Below, one piece after another: positions 36,160 through 47,556 of a stretch of DNA of 64,000 nucleotides; position 1 is the stretch's first letter, and every line of letters begins with the position of its first letter. The stretch lies in the NCBI GenBank assembly GCA_023091665.1, contig JALJCQ010000008.1, positions 1 to 64,000 of the forward strand, read 5' to 3'. The notes under the pieces are model-generated. The model had not been told where the DNA came from. It did no database searches and saw only the letters and a program-made list of their open reading frames with translations. The position numbers were made by a program, and so were the translations under genes. The DNA comes from Pythium myriotylum (taxonomy: Eukaryota; Oomycota; Peronosporomycetes; Pythiales; Pythiaceae).

Positions 36160-37310
36160 GACTAGCTGGAATGCCCTTCGAATGTGGGATGTTCTTGTAC
36201 TGTCAGCAAATCGTACAAAGAAACAAATTTCGGACAGTAACCCATCGCAGTACGTGCTTTGTCGCGGTCAACAGCGAGGTCATACCCCGCAAGACTCGCG
36301 AAGCCACCACTTCGTGCAAACTGGCCTGTCAGAATCTTCATCGTTGTCGACTTTCATGCACCGTTGATACCCAAGTACCCGAAACACTCACCCTTCGGGA
36401 TCGACAGACTCAAATTATTGAACGCCACCTTGTCCCGAGGATGCTGTTGCCGCACACTTCGAATGAACACTGCGTCTTTGTCTTTGGTTCTCGGTGCGCC
36501 ACACACTGGCGCTTCGAGGCGACATTGCTATCTTCATCTTCCTTACCCACAAACCCCGTGTGAGTGTCCTGACGTTCATGATTCACTCACTTGGCTCGCA
36601 ACCGATTGCTTCGATCCAAAACACGAACACAGTGAAGATCACGCCTTTAGCTAGCGCGTACAACACTGGTAGCTCGCGTCCGACCACTACCCAAAATCGA
36701 CTCTCGACTCACGCGGTGCATCACAAGCTCGTACATCCCTGAGTTCAGAGCGTAGCTTGGGAACAACATGTACACCCACCGCAGGTAACTCAAGTCGAGT
36801 GTTGCAGGGCCGATCGCGTTCTCGCTGTCGCTAAACTGGTAGTCGATCAGCCGACACAAGGACGACAAAATGCTCAACGCACCACCTGTGATCACACCCA
36901 ACACCACCAGAGCCAACTGCACAGACGAGTGCCTCTCGTAATGTTGAGACACAGCGTACACCATCGGAACCACAGTCAGCATGTGACACGAGCAAAGCCA
37001 CTGCAGCAATCACTTGGTCGCTTGTGATGTGACACAAACCACGAATCGTCAACATCACAGCGACGAAACCCACGGCAACCGGCACCAACACCTAAATCAA
37101 GTTGAGCACACACGTTTGGGAGCCAGTACGCCAACGGATTCGCACCGCAGATCGACTGCAACACCTTGGGTTCTGGATTGGGTCTTCCCCACATGCAACA
37201 AACGCCACAATCGCGGCTGGGTTGAATGGATACGCCAACGCGGCAATCTTCGCACTTAACGTCATTTGAGCCTTTACACCCATGTTTGATAAGTAAGGGG
37301 GGGGTTGTAA
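36160..37310 (-). pseudogene. ABCA-type ABC transporter fragment (TM region and NBD start)
   Basis: On the minus strand, frames between 37310 and 36650 give hydrophobic membrane segments (VVPMVYAVSQHYERH, LALVVLGVITGGALSILSS, YLRWVYMLFPSYALNSGMYE) in the style of the last TM helices before an ABCA nucleotide-binding domain. The NBD follows: VAFNNLSLSIPKGECFGYLG, then INGA-stop-KSTTMKILTG, GYDLAVDRDKARTAMGYCP and SLYDLLTVQEH. The Walker A glycine codon is a TGA at 36354-36356 (GGA expected), so the ATP-binding loop is broken. The reading ends soon after VQEH near 36185; signature, Walker B and the rest are absent. It is a truncated dead copy of a host lipid-exporter-type gene. Confidence 0.75.
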
Positions 37311-37984
37311 CACGCATTGTGTGGGATGTGTCCTTTCGATGGGTGAATGGGATCAAAGAAAAACTGCTGGCTGCGGTGTGACTTACGGGTAGCTGTCAGC
37401 TCCAGCGATCGAATGTAATCTTGGCTACGCACCTGTGGTGATTCAATGGATCTGGCGGATATACTGTCGTTGACCTGGATGACGATGTGCGGTGTGTGTG
37501 CACACTCAAACTTATGCTGTAGTGACGATTGCCGCGCAGGTTTGCCGACCTGAGGACTCAACGCCCCGGCATCTATCGGGGGTCCTCGTTAATAGCGGGG
37601 GGAGTCCGGATTGCGGAGCAACCAACAACGACCAACATCGGCCAACATCGACCGATTGGCAGTCCGGATAACTTGTCTGGTTTGGTCGGTTCCAAAAATC
37701 GGTGTGTGGACCACATCACATATAGTCACGTTGAAGAACAAGCCATTTGCGGTTTGCTATGGCGAGTATTGGCCCACGCCAAGTGCGATGGATGCACACG
37801 ACAGAGAGACAATATTTGGGATGAATTGTACGCATTGTATAGCTGCACACGTGGCGATGACGCTATGCTATTCTGCCTCCGGCGCAGGTAAAAAGTAAGA
37901 TGTCACGGAAGGTTGTGCTGCTGTGGAGCGACCACGGAGCTCACAGTCTGGATTTTTGCTCTGAGATCCACATGTCCGCCGCTT

Positions 37985-38302
37985 CTATCGACAACTCTTA
38001 CACGCAAGCTTTTTCACTCGAGCGAGAGGAGGAGGGACAGGAGAAGGCGTGTCGCTGCGGGTCCTTTTCGCGTCGCGTTCGCGGGCGAGGTCATCTTCAC
38101 GCTGTCGTTGTAGCCGCTTCACTCGAGAGCACAGCGCGTCTGCGGTCAACGTCGTATCTGGATTCACACTTGCGTACCATTTAGCGATCGCCTGCCATTT
38201 TCCACGTGTAATCTTACCCATTCCTTCGCTCATTGTGCGCATGTTCTCGAAGTCTTTCTTAGAAATCATCTCGACAGGATCTTTCTGATTTGATGACAGC
38301 AA
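37985..38302 (-). CDS. Myb/SANT-like DNA-binding segment, possibly the tail of the upstream transposase
   Basis: The 105-residue minus frame contains KDFENMRTMSEGMGKITRGK and WQAIAKWYASV, a Trp-spaced helical pattern like a SANT/Myb repeat, followed by a basic RVKRLQRQREDDLARERDAK helix. It lies on the same strand and just downstream of the DDE transposase remnant at 38531-40434 and may be its DNA-binding tail. It is interrupted from it by 38303-38530, where no frame is clearly continuous. Confidence 0.4.
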   Translation of the reverse strand: MLSSNQKDPVEMISKKDFENMRTMSEGMGKITRGKWQAIAKWYASVNPDTTLTADALCSRVKRLQRQREDDLARERDAKRTRSDTPSPVPPPLARVKKLACKSCR

Positions 38303-38530
38303 CGCACTTGCTTCTAAACCGACGAAAGGATAGATGTGCGGGGTGATCTCCGAGGCTGGATCACTGTTGGTCTCAAATCAATGTTGTGGCAGGCGAGAGC
38401 ATTGATATCGAAACCTACACCCGACTGCGTGGTCGCCGGGGTCTCGACCACCGAAAGGACTGAGTTAGAGTCCAGTAGACCGTCACAGAACGATGCCGAT
38501 TCTGTCACTAACACAATACTGTTAATCGGA

Positions 38531-40434
38531 TCACAAAACATCCATTTCAATGCACAGCAAACCTTGATCGACTGAGTTGCTGGTGACGGTGGGGGCGCCG
38601 TCCACATCGGCATTTACTGAGCCGAGAGCAGACTGGACAACATGCAATGGAAACTTTATCGTCGTACTTGCGCGTGTCTCGACCTTGCGCAAAGCCTCCC
38701 AGCGCTTCCGCAGGCGCGCCTCAGTCTTGGATCGCACGTTATCTAGTAGTGCTGCGGCAAAATCGTACAAACGGCAAAACTGCTCAATCACGAACCGCTT
38801 TGAACCCATCGAGCGCAGAAGGGTGAACAGCTCGGCTTGTAAAAGGCTCTCATGCTCGTTATCTCCACCGTCATTTACTGGCTTCTGATGGAAATTGAAC
38901 AATGGCTTCACAGCCTTCGTGGCCTTCTCCGTAGTCGTTTCGAGACGTGCATCAATGTGGTCGATGTGCTTTTGGAGGGTCTCGCTGCTGCGCTTCTTGA
39001 GCTTGAAGCGGGTGGTCTCGCCCTTTTCGGCTGCAATGTTGTACAGTAAAGTAGTTGTCAGTGGGCAGCGTGCCCAACTTGGCTTTCCGTGCGCACGTTG
39101 GTCAGCGTGGACCTGCCGAAGCAACTCGTACTCGTGATGCGACAGTGGAGATGCGTCTTCAGTCGCAGCCGTGAGCAGGCGCAGCGACTGAGCGAACAGA
39201 GACTGACCTTCGCAGCGCGAAGTGCTGTGCGACAACAGAAGCCGGCGAATATCGTTCCGGAACTCGTGGTGGGGAAGCAGACGCTCCTTCATTTCTTCAG
39301 TATCAACACGCACGGCACGAAAAACACCCGCGAGCGACGAGAAAGGAAAGATGTGCTTCGTCTCGTAGTGGTACTTGGGTGGCGGCATGTCAGCATCACA
39401 CACTGACAGAGCAAACTCCATCTGTGGACTCTCGGGTAACACGCCGTGACATCGTATGGCTGCCCTGCACATAGAAAGTAAATCAAGACTCCCCATTCTA
39501 GGATTCCGCCAGAACTTTGCACCAGCTCGTAGATTGTGCTGTCATTTGTCCATCAACAAAACCACATGTGAGACAACGCCAAAGAAAGAAACGCATGGTG
39601 CTCGTACCTCGAGTAGATAGATGTCCAGTACTCGTAAACCAACGTCGTACGAGACGGCGCGGTTGATGAGACGCTTCAACTGCGCATGAACACTCTCTAA
39701 CTGGCTAGTAGCCACGATCTTGCACGATCTAGCACCTTCACGGTAGACGCTACCGGGCACATAGAGATCACCCGCCATAATTTGAGCGAAGTTGCTTTTT
39801 ACTGAGCCTTCCCACTCTGCAACAGAGCAGCTCAGCAACATACGAGCCCGATCAGAGGGAACAAACTTGGCGCAAACAGCAGCAACGTCTGCGGCTGCTA
39901 TGTCCACATCCTTGAGCTCCTCGTCGCCGTCATGGAGAGCATCTCGCAGCGCCTTGCTGAAGAGCTTCCTTGTCCCACGATCCTTGATCTTCTCAGCGAG
40001 CCGTTGAAAAACATGGAAGGGATCTTGGCGGACAGACACTGCGGAGCCGAAGAGGGAAGCTATCATACCACGCAATGCATTGGCGTTGTCAGTGACCAGA
40101 TACACTGGCTCTGACTCACCGTTCACGTCTTCCTCTGGGATGCGGTCCTTGATTTCCTTCAATAATACTTCTGTGACCTCTTCATTTTCTCCGAGCGCTT
40201 TAATGCACGTGCGACAACCTGACCAGCCTCATTCTGGATGAGTAGCAGCAAGTGCATCTCCTTCTGATCTTGGCGCGTCGTAGCCGTGTGCTTGCGCAGT
40301 TTCTTGGCCAACTTCCGCGAGTGATCCATACACAATAAGCGCTTGATCTCCAGGCGTCGCATAACATGATTTGCCAGCACACTCAGCATCCGTGTTTGGT
40401 CCAACCAGAATGTCGTGTGGCTGAGACCTACCAA
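38531..40434 (-). pseudogene. DDE transposase of an unassigned superfamily
   Basis: Three minus-strand frames join. The first (40434-40159) has LLCMDHSRKLAKKLRKHTAT (candidate Asp37). A one-base shift near 40190 leads to the second (40162-39542), with YLVTDNANALRGMIASLFGS (Asp25), VRQDPFHVFQRLAEKI (Asp47, His50) and SQLESVHAQLKRLINRAVSY (Glu156). The third (39496-38531) holds a helical C-terminal part. The D...DNA...QDPFHV...E arrangement resembles ISL3/MULE-like DDE folds but I cannot place it in a named eukaryotic superfamily. The gap between the second and third frames starts GTACGAG after YLLE and ends TTTCTATGTGCAG, so it could be an intron, though the phases do not join cleanly. No terminal inverted repeats were found. 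Confidence 0.55.
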
Positions 40435-41500
40435 AATCGTACCGGTTGGCTCAGAAAACTTGTGTTGAGTAGCTTTATGCTATTTAGCCATGTGACGAGC
40501 GCGAAGTTCAAGGTGAACCATCTCCACAAACATATGCCGCTCGCAGATGACGTGAGTGTCAGGTGGCCGCAATCGCATCCTCTGATAACTGTCAAGAGGA
40601 GAGACACGAAGTGGGCTCACGTGAAATAGCTGTCGCTCGATGCAGATAGGGGTCGGGATCGGTCTTAAGTTCATCGTCTCGACTCGTGTGGGGTCACGGC
40701 AGCGGCATAAGGCTATTCTCTTCGGCTCACAAGGAATCTCATTTAATTGAGATGGACTCGCAACACGGAAAGAGTTGGTTTCTTTGAGTCCAGCCTGAGC
40801 TAGGGGACGTCAACCCCTTCGAAAAGCATTATGGTGTAGTAATCAAGAATTCGGTCCACGCCTGCATCGCGTGCTCATCTGAGATAGGCTAGTTGTCAAC
40901 ACGATCAGGATGAATGAGCTCGGGGTCATGCTTCGCGGAGCTTCTCAGTCTTCATCTCGTTGCCTTCTTATTTTGGTTGGGCCATCGCAAGGTTTCTTCC
41001 GTTGCTCCGTATCTCCCCCCCCCTGACGCCAACAAAAATGTTCATGTGAATGGCGTGGTTGAAAAATGCGGGGAAACTCTCGAGTGAATCATCATTGAAC
41101 GAAATAGTTCAGGCCAATTCGCCACGATTGAGCACATTTCAGATCACATACAGTTTTGGCCCCGAATAATCAGAAGAATTACAACGAATAACTTAATTTT
41201 TAAAAACATAACTTGCGTTTAAATCTACCGTGTTAGGATCGAGCAAATTTGACCAATGGTTGCTTCTGTATTCCAGCCCATTACATCTTTTTTTTTTTTG
41301 GAATAGCCAAAAGCGTCCGACAACGTGGTAGGCCGCTATTAGGTGTATTTAGTCGCTCGGTGGGCCATTACATCTTAAACTAGTACATTGCTATGAATAT
41401 GTTCCGCTACTTTTGACGATGTCTTCTCCCCCGAAAAGTGCATGCTATTGACTCTTCAGGACCAAAAGTGTGGTGACACGATCTCAGCCCATATGCCAGC
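40435..41500. other. No recognisable gene
   Basis: Only short ORFs without motifs. There is a C8 run near 41020 and a T12 run near 41288. Confidence 0.5.
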
Positions 41501-42637
41501 CCGTTTGTGCACCCGTTGACAAATGCATCACGTGTCTCGTCACCGAGGCAGAAAACCTGGAGTTTAGCTGATCCGATCATCACTGATCCGATGGTCTGCG
41601 GTAGTCTCGTGAGTGATACGACTCTCTTCCCCCCATCTGTTCACCAAGTAGCAAATGTAGGTCACAGGCACGCGGGCCAGCCAGGTCGTTCATCAGTCGC
41701 CGGTGATCGTGATAAGGCTGCTGCGCACGCCCACAGCAATCGGCAAAGTCGTGCAAGTGTTCACCACAATCCTCCCTGAATCCTCAGCTTCGGTGGTCGA
41801 GTCAACAGCCGAGTAATCAAGCCAACGAGCAAGCTTTGCTAATACATTCGGATGGTGTAAGAGCCATCGCCAGGCAATATTGTCTGCGAAGACGTTGGGT
41901 CTTCGACTGCAAAGCAAATCGCGCTTTCCGAGAGGTACCTTAAGAACCTCTAGCCCACGACTCAGTACCGTACAGATGAAGTCTTTCAGCAGGAGACTAT
42001 TGCCCCAAGGTTATCAACATCAATTTTGACAAGCACAAAAATTGACTAGGATCTTGTCTACGTCTGAAGCTGCTACTTCTCGCTCACCTAGCCCTGTTCA
42101 ACTTCCCAATATAAGTTCTTGGGAGGCAATACGATGGTTCGTTCACAATTCTTCACCAATCAAACCAAACGAGCTTGAGCATCAGGACGGACAATCAGAG
42201 TCAAGGGACATACAATGGCCGTCTCTGCCACATATGACGGGACTGCTGCCCAGACCGCCTCCGATGCGCCTACTGGAAGGGGTGCATTCGATAGTACGCG
42301 CGACGCTTCCCCATCTTCTTCGCAACACATTCGTGTCATGTCGGCTCCCAACAATGAAGTCGCTGTCGGCGCCAGCGCTTCTGTTCTCTCTGCCGTCTCT
42401 ACGACACCAGCAAGTGCCATTGCCGCCCCTGGTTCGCGCCACGCACACGACGTGCCTCGGACGCTGCTGACGACGTCGCTACAATACCAGCGACGGTCAT
42501 CGCGGCTCGTGGAGCCGCGTCACGCGAAAGCCGTGACACGGGAGGTTGGCGACCACCGTCAGCATCGAGTCCCGAATCGTTAGAGACCGATGCGGCCGTC
42601 ATGCCAGCATCAAGTAGGGTCATAGAAGGCAACGTCA

Positions 42638-44790
42638 GTGCCGGGGTTGACCCTCTCGCCCCTTTTGACCAAGCCAATTTCCTTCAGGCCATGTCGGCAG
42701 AAAACTTGTTCGATGTTCCGGATGACGATGACACCAACATCGGACGATGCTAGTGATAAAGGCAACTCAGAACTGAGTGGATCGGAAGTTGGAGACAGCG
42801 ATTCTATGGAGCTTGTGGGGTCAGAGTTTGATGACGACTCCCAGCCTGAGTCGGACGATTCTGAAGACGATAAAGGGGATGACGGAGGCGTCGAGGACGT
42901 TTTGGATGTATGTTTCACGGGGGGAGATGAGACAATAGCGACGCAAGGCTACCCTTCAGCTAAAATGCTTGCAAACATTGCCAATACCTGGTCTGTGTAT
43001 GACCCAGGCGCTGCGCGGCTCGCCGAACTGCCTGCCGCAACGGACTTGTACGATGGGCCTTGGGGTCCAACGAAGTCACCTGTCGCTTTCGGGTCGTCTG
43101 CGCTCGGCCTTTTCTTCGACTTCCTCCCAAAGCCTCTGTGGACTCTCATCGCCAAAGAAACGAACAAGTACTGTACCCAGAACTGGAAGAAATTGCTCAA
43201 GAACGGCATGAGAAATGCTTGCACGACATCGTGAGAATTCAGTAGTGAGGGTCAAGGACGTGACGATGATTCTGGAAGAACTGAAGTCGCCCAAGCCAAT
43301 CTAAGTGCACGAGGCGTTGCACTTCATTGGTTTGCTCATTGCACGCGTACTTGTCCTGCACCGAGTGGGTCTCCGGGGACAACGACGGTGCGCTGCCTGC
43401 AGGCACTTTTGGGCGCTTCATGGCTTGTCAGCGCTTCGAGGAAATCAGTCGTTTTCTTCATTTCAGCGACAAAACCGCCGAACGAGCTGAGACTCGTGAT
43501 CGCGCATCCAAACTTCAGCCTATCCTGCAACTTCTTGAGTTCTGGCGTGGATATCGGCTGGTCCCCCGAACCTCGTTTGACGAGGGCATGATGCCAAACC
43601 GAAGCCGCTACAACCGGATTCGAGTGTACATGGCAGCCAAACCGAACAAGTGGGGAACAAAGGTTTTCCTCATGTGCTGTGCCCACACTGCGTATTGTTG
43701 AAAGTAGGTTCCCTTGATTAGACATTGACCCGCTCAACCTCACCATGGCTTGGATCCGCAGGGTTGAAGTATATTGCTGATCCGAGAAAAAAGAGAAACA
43801 GACCCGCCGCAACCGTGGCAATCCCGATCCCGCAGATCCTTCCACAATCTCCGGTATCGTGGTGAGGAATTTGACGAAGGCTCCCAAGGGCCTCCCAAAT
43901 AAGCGTTTCATCGTCACCGATAACTACTACACGTCAGCATCACTCGCGTATAAGTTGCTCCACCTCCAGCTGTACACGGTGGGGACTGTTCGACGTACTG
44001 GTTGGGCTGGTGCAAAGAGATCACTTACCCTCAGAAGGACCACCCGAAGTCGATCCCCCGTGGCACATACAAGATGGCAAGATCGCGCGATAGAAAGCTC
44101 GTTGCTGTGCCGTGGGTGGACTTCAAGCCCGTCAACTTTCTTGCGACTGGGTGCTCGACAAAACTTTCGACTGTCACTCGACGTGAGAAAGACGTGAAGT
44201 GTCCAGAGCTGGTTGTGGACTATCACAAGGGTACGGGTGGTGTCGATGTTCACGATCAGCTGCAACTCCAGCGCTACAGCATCCAGAAGGCTGTCCGTTT
44301 CCGCAAGTACTACAAGTCGTTGTTCCTGGGTCTTGTCGACATGACCATTATCATTGGCTACATTATCCACAGAGCGGTGTGCGAGGAACGAGGACAAACG
44401 CCAATGTTGCACGTTGAATACATGGATCGTCTGCACAAGGCACTTCTTGGTCTCACCAAGAACGATATTTGCCACGAACATCAACGCCGAGAACCTCATG
44501 ACGACGCCGCCCCATCGATCACCTCACGAGTTGGCACAGACGGTTGATATGTACGTTGGTGGTGACCACCAGAAGATACGACAGCACTTATGCAAAGTTT
44601 GCTCTGCGTGAGACAAAGAGCTTTGAGACTAGCTGGTACGCAGAACATGATTTGAACGCGTTCCTGAGTGCATCTCGTTGTGTGATCGCGTGCGTCGGAA
44701 AGAAAAAGGCAATAACCTCACGTGTAGCCAAATATGGCACACAACCTGGGCTAATACCCCGCAATCCCACCCGAGTTGCGAAAGAGTATC
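42638..44790 (+). pseudogene. PiggyBac transposase (DDE_Tnp_1_7), decayed
   Basis: An acidic N-terminus (SELSGSEVGDSDSMELVGSE and following) precedes HFIGLLIARVLVLH and PAGTFGRFMACQRFEEISRF. All three catalytic Asp motifs are visible: SFDEGMMPNRSRYNRIRVYM, IVTDNYYTSASLAYKLL and VVDYHKGTGGVDVHDQL. The Cys-rich C-terminus survives as HLCKVCSA, LCDRVRRKEKGNNLTC and SQIWHTTW. A likely 58-bp intron lies at 43704-43761 (GTAGGT...CCGCAG), rejoining into VEVYC. In-frame TGA codons flank it (43699-43701 and right after VEVYC), and frameshifts occur near 43240, 44010 and 44610. Piggybac enzymes cut and paste DNA at TTAA sites, but no terminal repeats could be assigned here. 42040-42637 (+) may be a low-complexity N-terminal extension. 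Confidence 0.9.
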
Positions 44791-44879
44791 CGATTCCGCA
44801 GGCATTCTGGTCAACACAGGGAGCACAACGACAATGCTGAAGAGACAATGTCGAAGGGAAGCCTGCGCATGAATACGCG

Positions 44880-46246
44880 AGCTTTCATGGCAGACAGATG
44901 AATGCATTTGGTGTCAAATATATGATGCTTCGTTCTCCGATTGTGAAGTCGTGTGAGGCGATCATCATCGGCCCTGCTCACATACATGTCCACCAGCTTC
45001 GGGACGTCCTTGGCCATCGACAGCATCGGCTCCCAGGAAGCTTCAATCTCCTCGAGACCGACCCACGATACCTTGAGCTCATAGTCCTGTTTGTGCTCAG
45101 ACCAACGGTGTTCCATGTGCACGTCTAGAATCTCTCCTTAGGATGAGATGTGCAAACGCAGCTCCTCGGTTATGTTCAGACTCTTGTCCGCGTAGAACGT
45201 TAGTCGTGACCCGTGCACGGTCGCTTCCTTGCCCATCACTAGTTTCTTGACGACAAAGGCGTTCCGTCCCGCTCGAGTCACTGCGTAGGGTCCCGTCCAT
45301 GTGACTAGCAGCTTGTTCAAATGCTTCTCATCGACACGAGAACGTAGCACGTAGTCACCAACAGAGAAGTTGACCACACTCTCCCCCCTCTCCTTTTTTT
45401 TTTTGTTGAGGAGCGTCTGTTTCCCCCTGGCACCGAATGTACCCTTGTGCATGTTACGAACGGCGACATGCAGCTGGGCGAGTGCAGCGCTGAGCTCATC
45501 AGATTTTGGGGCAGAGACAAGACGTTCCTGCTTGTCGGTCGCCTCGAACACCGTGGTCAACATCGACGGGCTCTGCAGCCCAGTAAACAGTTCGGATGGG
45601 GTGTGGTCTCCAAGAGAGGGGACGGGAGAGTGGTTCAGACTCGCCTGGACAAGCGGGATCAGCGACGGTCAGTCCTTGGGATGTAGCTTGTAGTAATAGC
45701 ACGCGTTGCACTTGCAGAGCATCACGATTCAAACGCTCGACCGAGTCGTTGATCCACGGACTGTATGCAACAGTGAACCGTTGCTCACATTTCAGCCGGC
45801 GTACGTGCTCGGCTAGGATCGCGCTGGTGAAGTGGCTCCCGCTGTCGCTGAGCCAGATTCGGGGTGACTCGAAGCGACTGTGCCAGTCGAGCAGCGCTTC
45901 AACCGCGACTGCACTGATCGGTTCGTCGCACACCGTTAACTCGCAGAAATGAGTCACAACGTCCTTTATGACTAGAAGGTCCTTGCTCGAAACCAAAGTT
46001 TTCCATCAGATAGAGAAAGTCCCAATGCATCGCCTCATTGCGTTCGCTAGCACGGAAGGTCTCAGCCCATGGCCGAGGTACGATTTTGCCACCTTTGACG
46101 TGTTGGCACAATAGACACCGTCGCAGGAATTTTAGAACGAGTTCCTCGAGTTTTGTCAAATGCAAAGTCTTCTTGATGCGGTTGATCATAACAGCCTCCC
46201 TCTGTGTTCTTGGGATCCGCAGTGAGAGATAGTCAAAATGCGACAA
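44880..46246 (-). pseudogene. Gypsy integrase and chromodomain
   Basis: In minus-strand order: a zinc-binding half with CLLCQHVKGGKIVPRPW, first core Asp in MHWDFLYLME, then (after a frameshift near 45995) VIKDVVTHFCELTVCDEP, second Asp in LSDSGSHFTSAILAEHV, and Glu in PWINDSVERLNRD. The next frame (45563-45138) gives VNFSVGDYVLRSRVDEKHLN and VTWTGPYAVTRAG, the integrase C-terminal barrel. The last frame (45122-44811) has YELKVSWVGLEEIEASWEP, a chromodomain with the W-x-G-x(6)-S-W-E-P signature. Such chromodomains steer integration to marked chromatin. It is the 3' part of the split Gypsy extending to 53567. The 3' LTR is missing where piggyBac sequence begins. Confidence 0.92.
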
Positions 46247-46675
46247 ATGAGATCACATTCGTTGGGCGGCACCCACAGGCGCCCGTCTTGTACAAGCAGG
46301 CCGTGTTCGTTGCGTGTGAGTCCTAGGTCACGTGCTGCCGGCGCGTTTCGCTCTTGTGCAGCTGCAACGTCGGCAAGTGCTGGCCAGACAAAACCGTCGT
46401 CGTCGAGCGGCCGTAGAACGTGAATCTTCTGCTGCTTATCCTTTCGGGTCATAACGCGTCGGAACACCGCACATATTACATATTACCACAGAACACCCTG
46501 CCCACCGACTGATCATGTCTGCCCAGACTTTCTTGATCCCTTCAATAATATTGAAGGGATCAAGAAAGTCTGGGCTACGAAACTCATAGCGGTACTCGAC
46601 GAGTTTCGTATTATGATCAATCTCATAGCGGTACTCGATGAGTTTCATAGCCCATCTTAGCAGTTTACCGCGCAC
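46247..46675 (-). pseudogene. Gypsy RNase H end, with palindromic insertion
   Basis: The minus frame reads GKLLRWAMKLIEYRYEIDH, then 22 extra residues, then IEGIKKVWADMISRWAG, which is the normal RNase H end of this Gypsy lineage. The extra residues are encoded by a 66-bp insertion made of inverted and direct copies of both flanks (see the repeat at 46522). Downstream, LGLTRNEHGLLVQDGRLWVP leads to the integrase zinc domain. Confidence 0.8.
46522..46574. repeat. 53-bp perfect palindrome (26-bp arms, 1-nt centre)
   Basis: The left arm starts CCCAGACTTTCTTGATCC and the right arm is its exact reverse complement, ending AAAGTCTGGG at 46574. It is followed by GGGCTACGAAACTCAT, which is the inverted copy (one mismatch) of 46641-46656, and by a direct copy of the ctcatagcggtactcga segment. 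Confidence 0.95.
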
Positions 46676-47134
46676 ATGCTTCTTTGTCTAAGTCGTAGGT
46701 GCACAAAAAAAGATGTGGATAAGGTTGCGGTGGTCGCAGAATAGTCGGAATCCCTTTGGTCACATCAACAAGTACGAGAGCTTATCACAAGCGTGCACAA
46801 TCGGGAAACCTTCGTTTTCTACGACGCTCCTGTTGCGTTAAGACCCTTCAAATGAACCGCTCATACACACTAGGAGCTGATGAGACTACTCGGTCACACA
46901 CGTGCCGTTCCGCTAGTCCTCGACTTAAGTCACGATCACTGACCACCCAGTATCTGATGCATTAGTAAAAAGGCACGTTGTCGCGTGCTCAGATGGATGA
47001 GCTAGCCCAGCACTACTCGCAATAGCACACTTCAAGTCCGTGTAACACTACCGTTCATAACTAGTGAGCTCAATCCGTACAACAGCAGCTGCCCTTTTTG
47101 TCCTTCTTCCGCCCTGCAGAAATTGGTCCAGCCG

Positions 47135-47496
47135 CTACTGAAGCAGTCGTACTAGACGTCCGTAGTCGATAACTGTCTCTCGAACCCAGTTCGTGGCGCA
47201 TAGGAACTGGTTTAGTTCCCCTGCAGTGGTCGGCTCTGGCATGCTAGAGAGTGTGCTGATGCGCTCTGGGTCGTGCTTCACCCCATCGCCTGACATTATC
47301 TTACCACACCATCGAACTTCCTTCCGATACCGTGAGCTCTTCTTCACACTCAGCTTCAGACCGAAAAAAGTTGAGCAAACCAAAGAATTCTTCCAGCTTC
47401 ACAAGGTTCGTGTTGATGATATCCGCGGCGTAGAGCAGCAGATCGTCGATCCAGATCAGCATGTGTTTATACAGTAGTGTCTCAACACGGGATCCC
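47135..47496 (-). pseudogene. Gypsy reverse transcriptase, 3' half
   Basis: The minus frame reads SRVETLLYKHMLIWIDDLL with the catalytic Asp pair in WIDDLLLYA near 47445. It continues, with a frame change, as VRWCGKIMSGDGVKHDPERI and LNQFLCATNWVRETVIDYGR. This is the continuation of the RT whose first half lies at 52710-53011, separated from it by the 5.2-kb DNA transposon. Confidence 0.88.
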
Positions 47497-47556
47497 TGTA
47501 TGAAGCGGTCGTAAAAAATCGTTTTTAGGGGCAACTATCCGGTTCATAAAATCCGG
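47497..47556 (+). repeat. Left inverted terminal repeat of the 5.2-kb transposon
   Basis: It matches the reverse complement of 52654-52709 in three blocks: TGTATGAAGCGGTCGT, GGGGCAA and CATAA-TCCGG. Confidence 0.6.
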
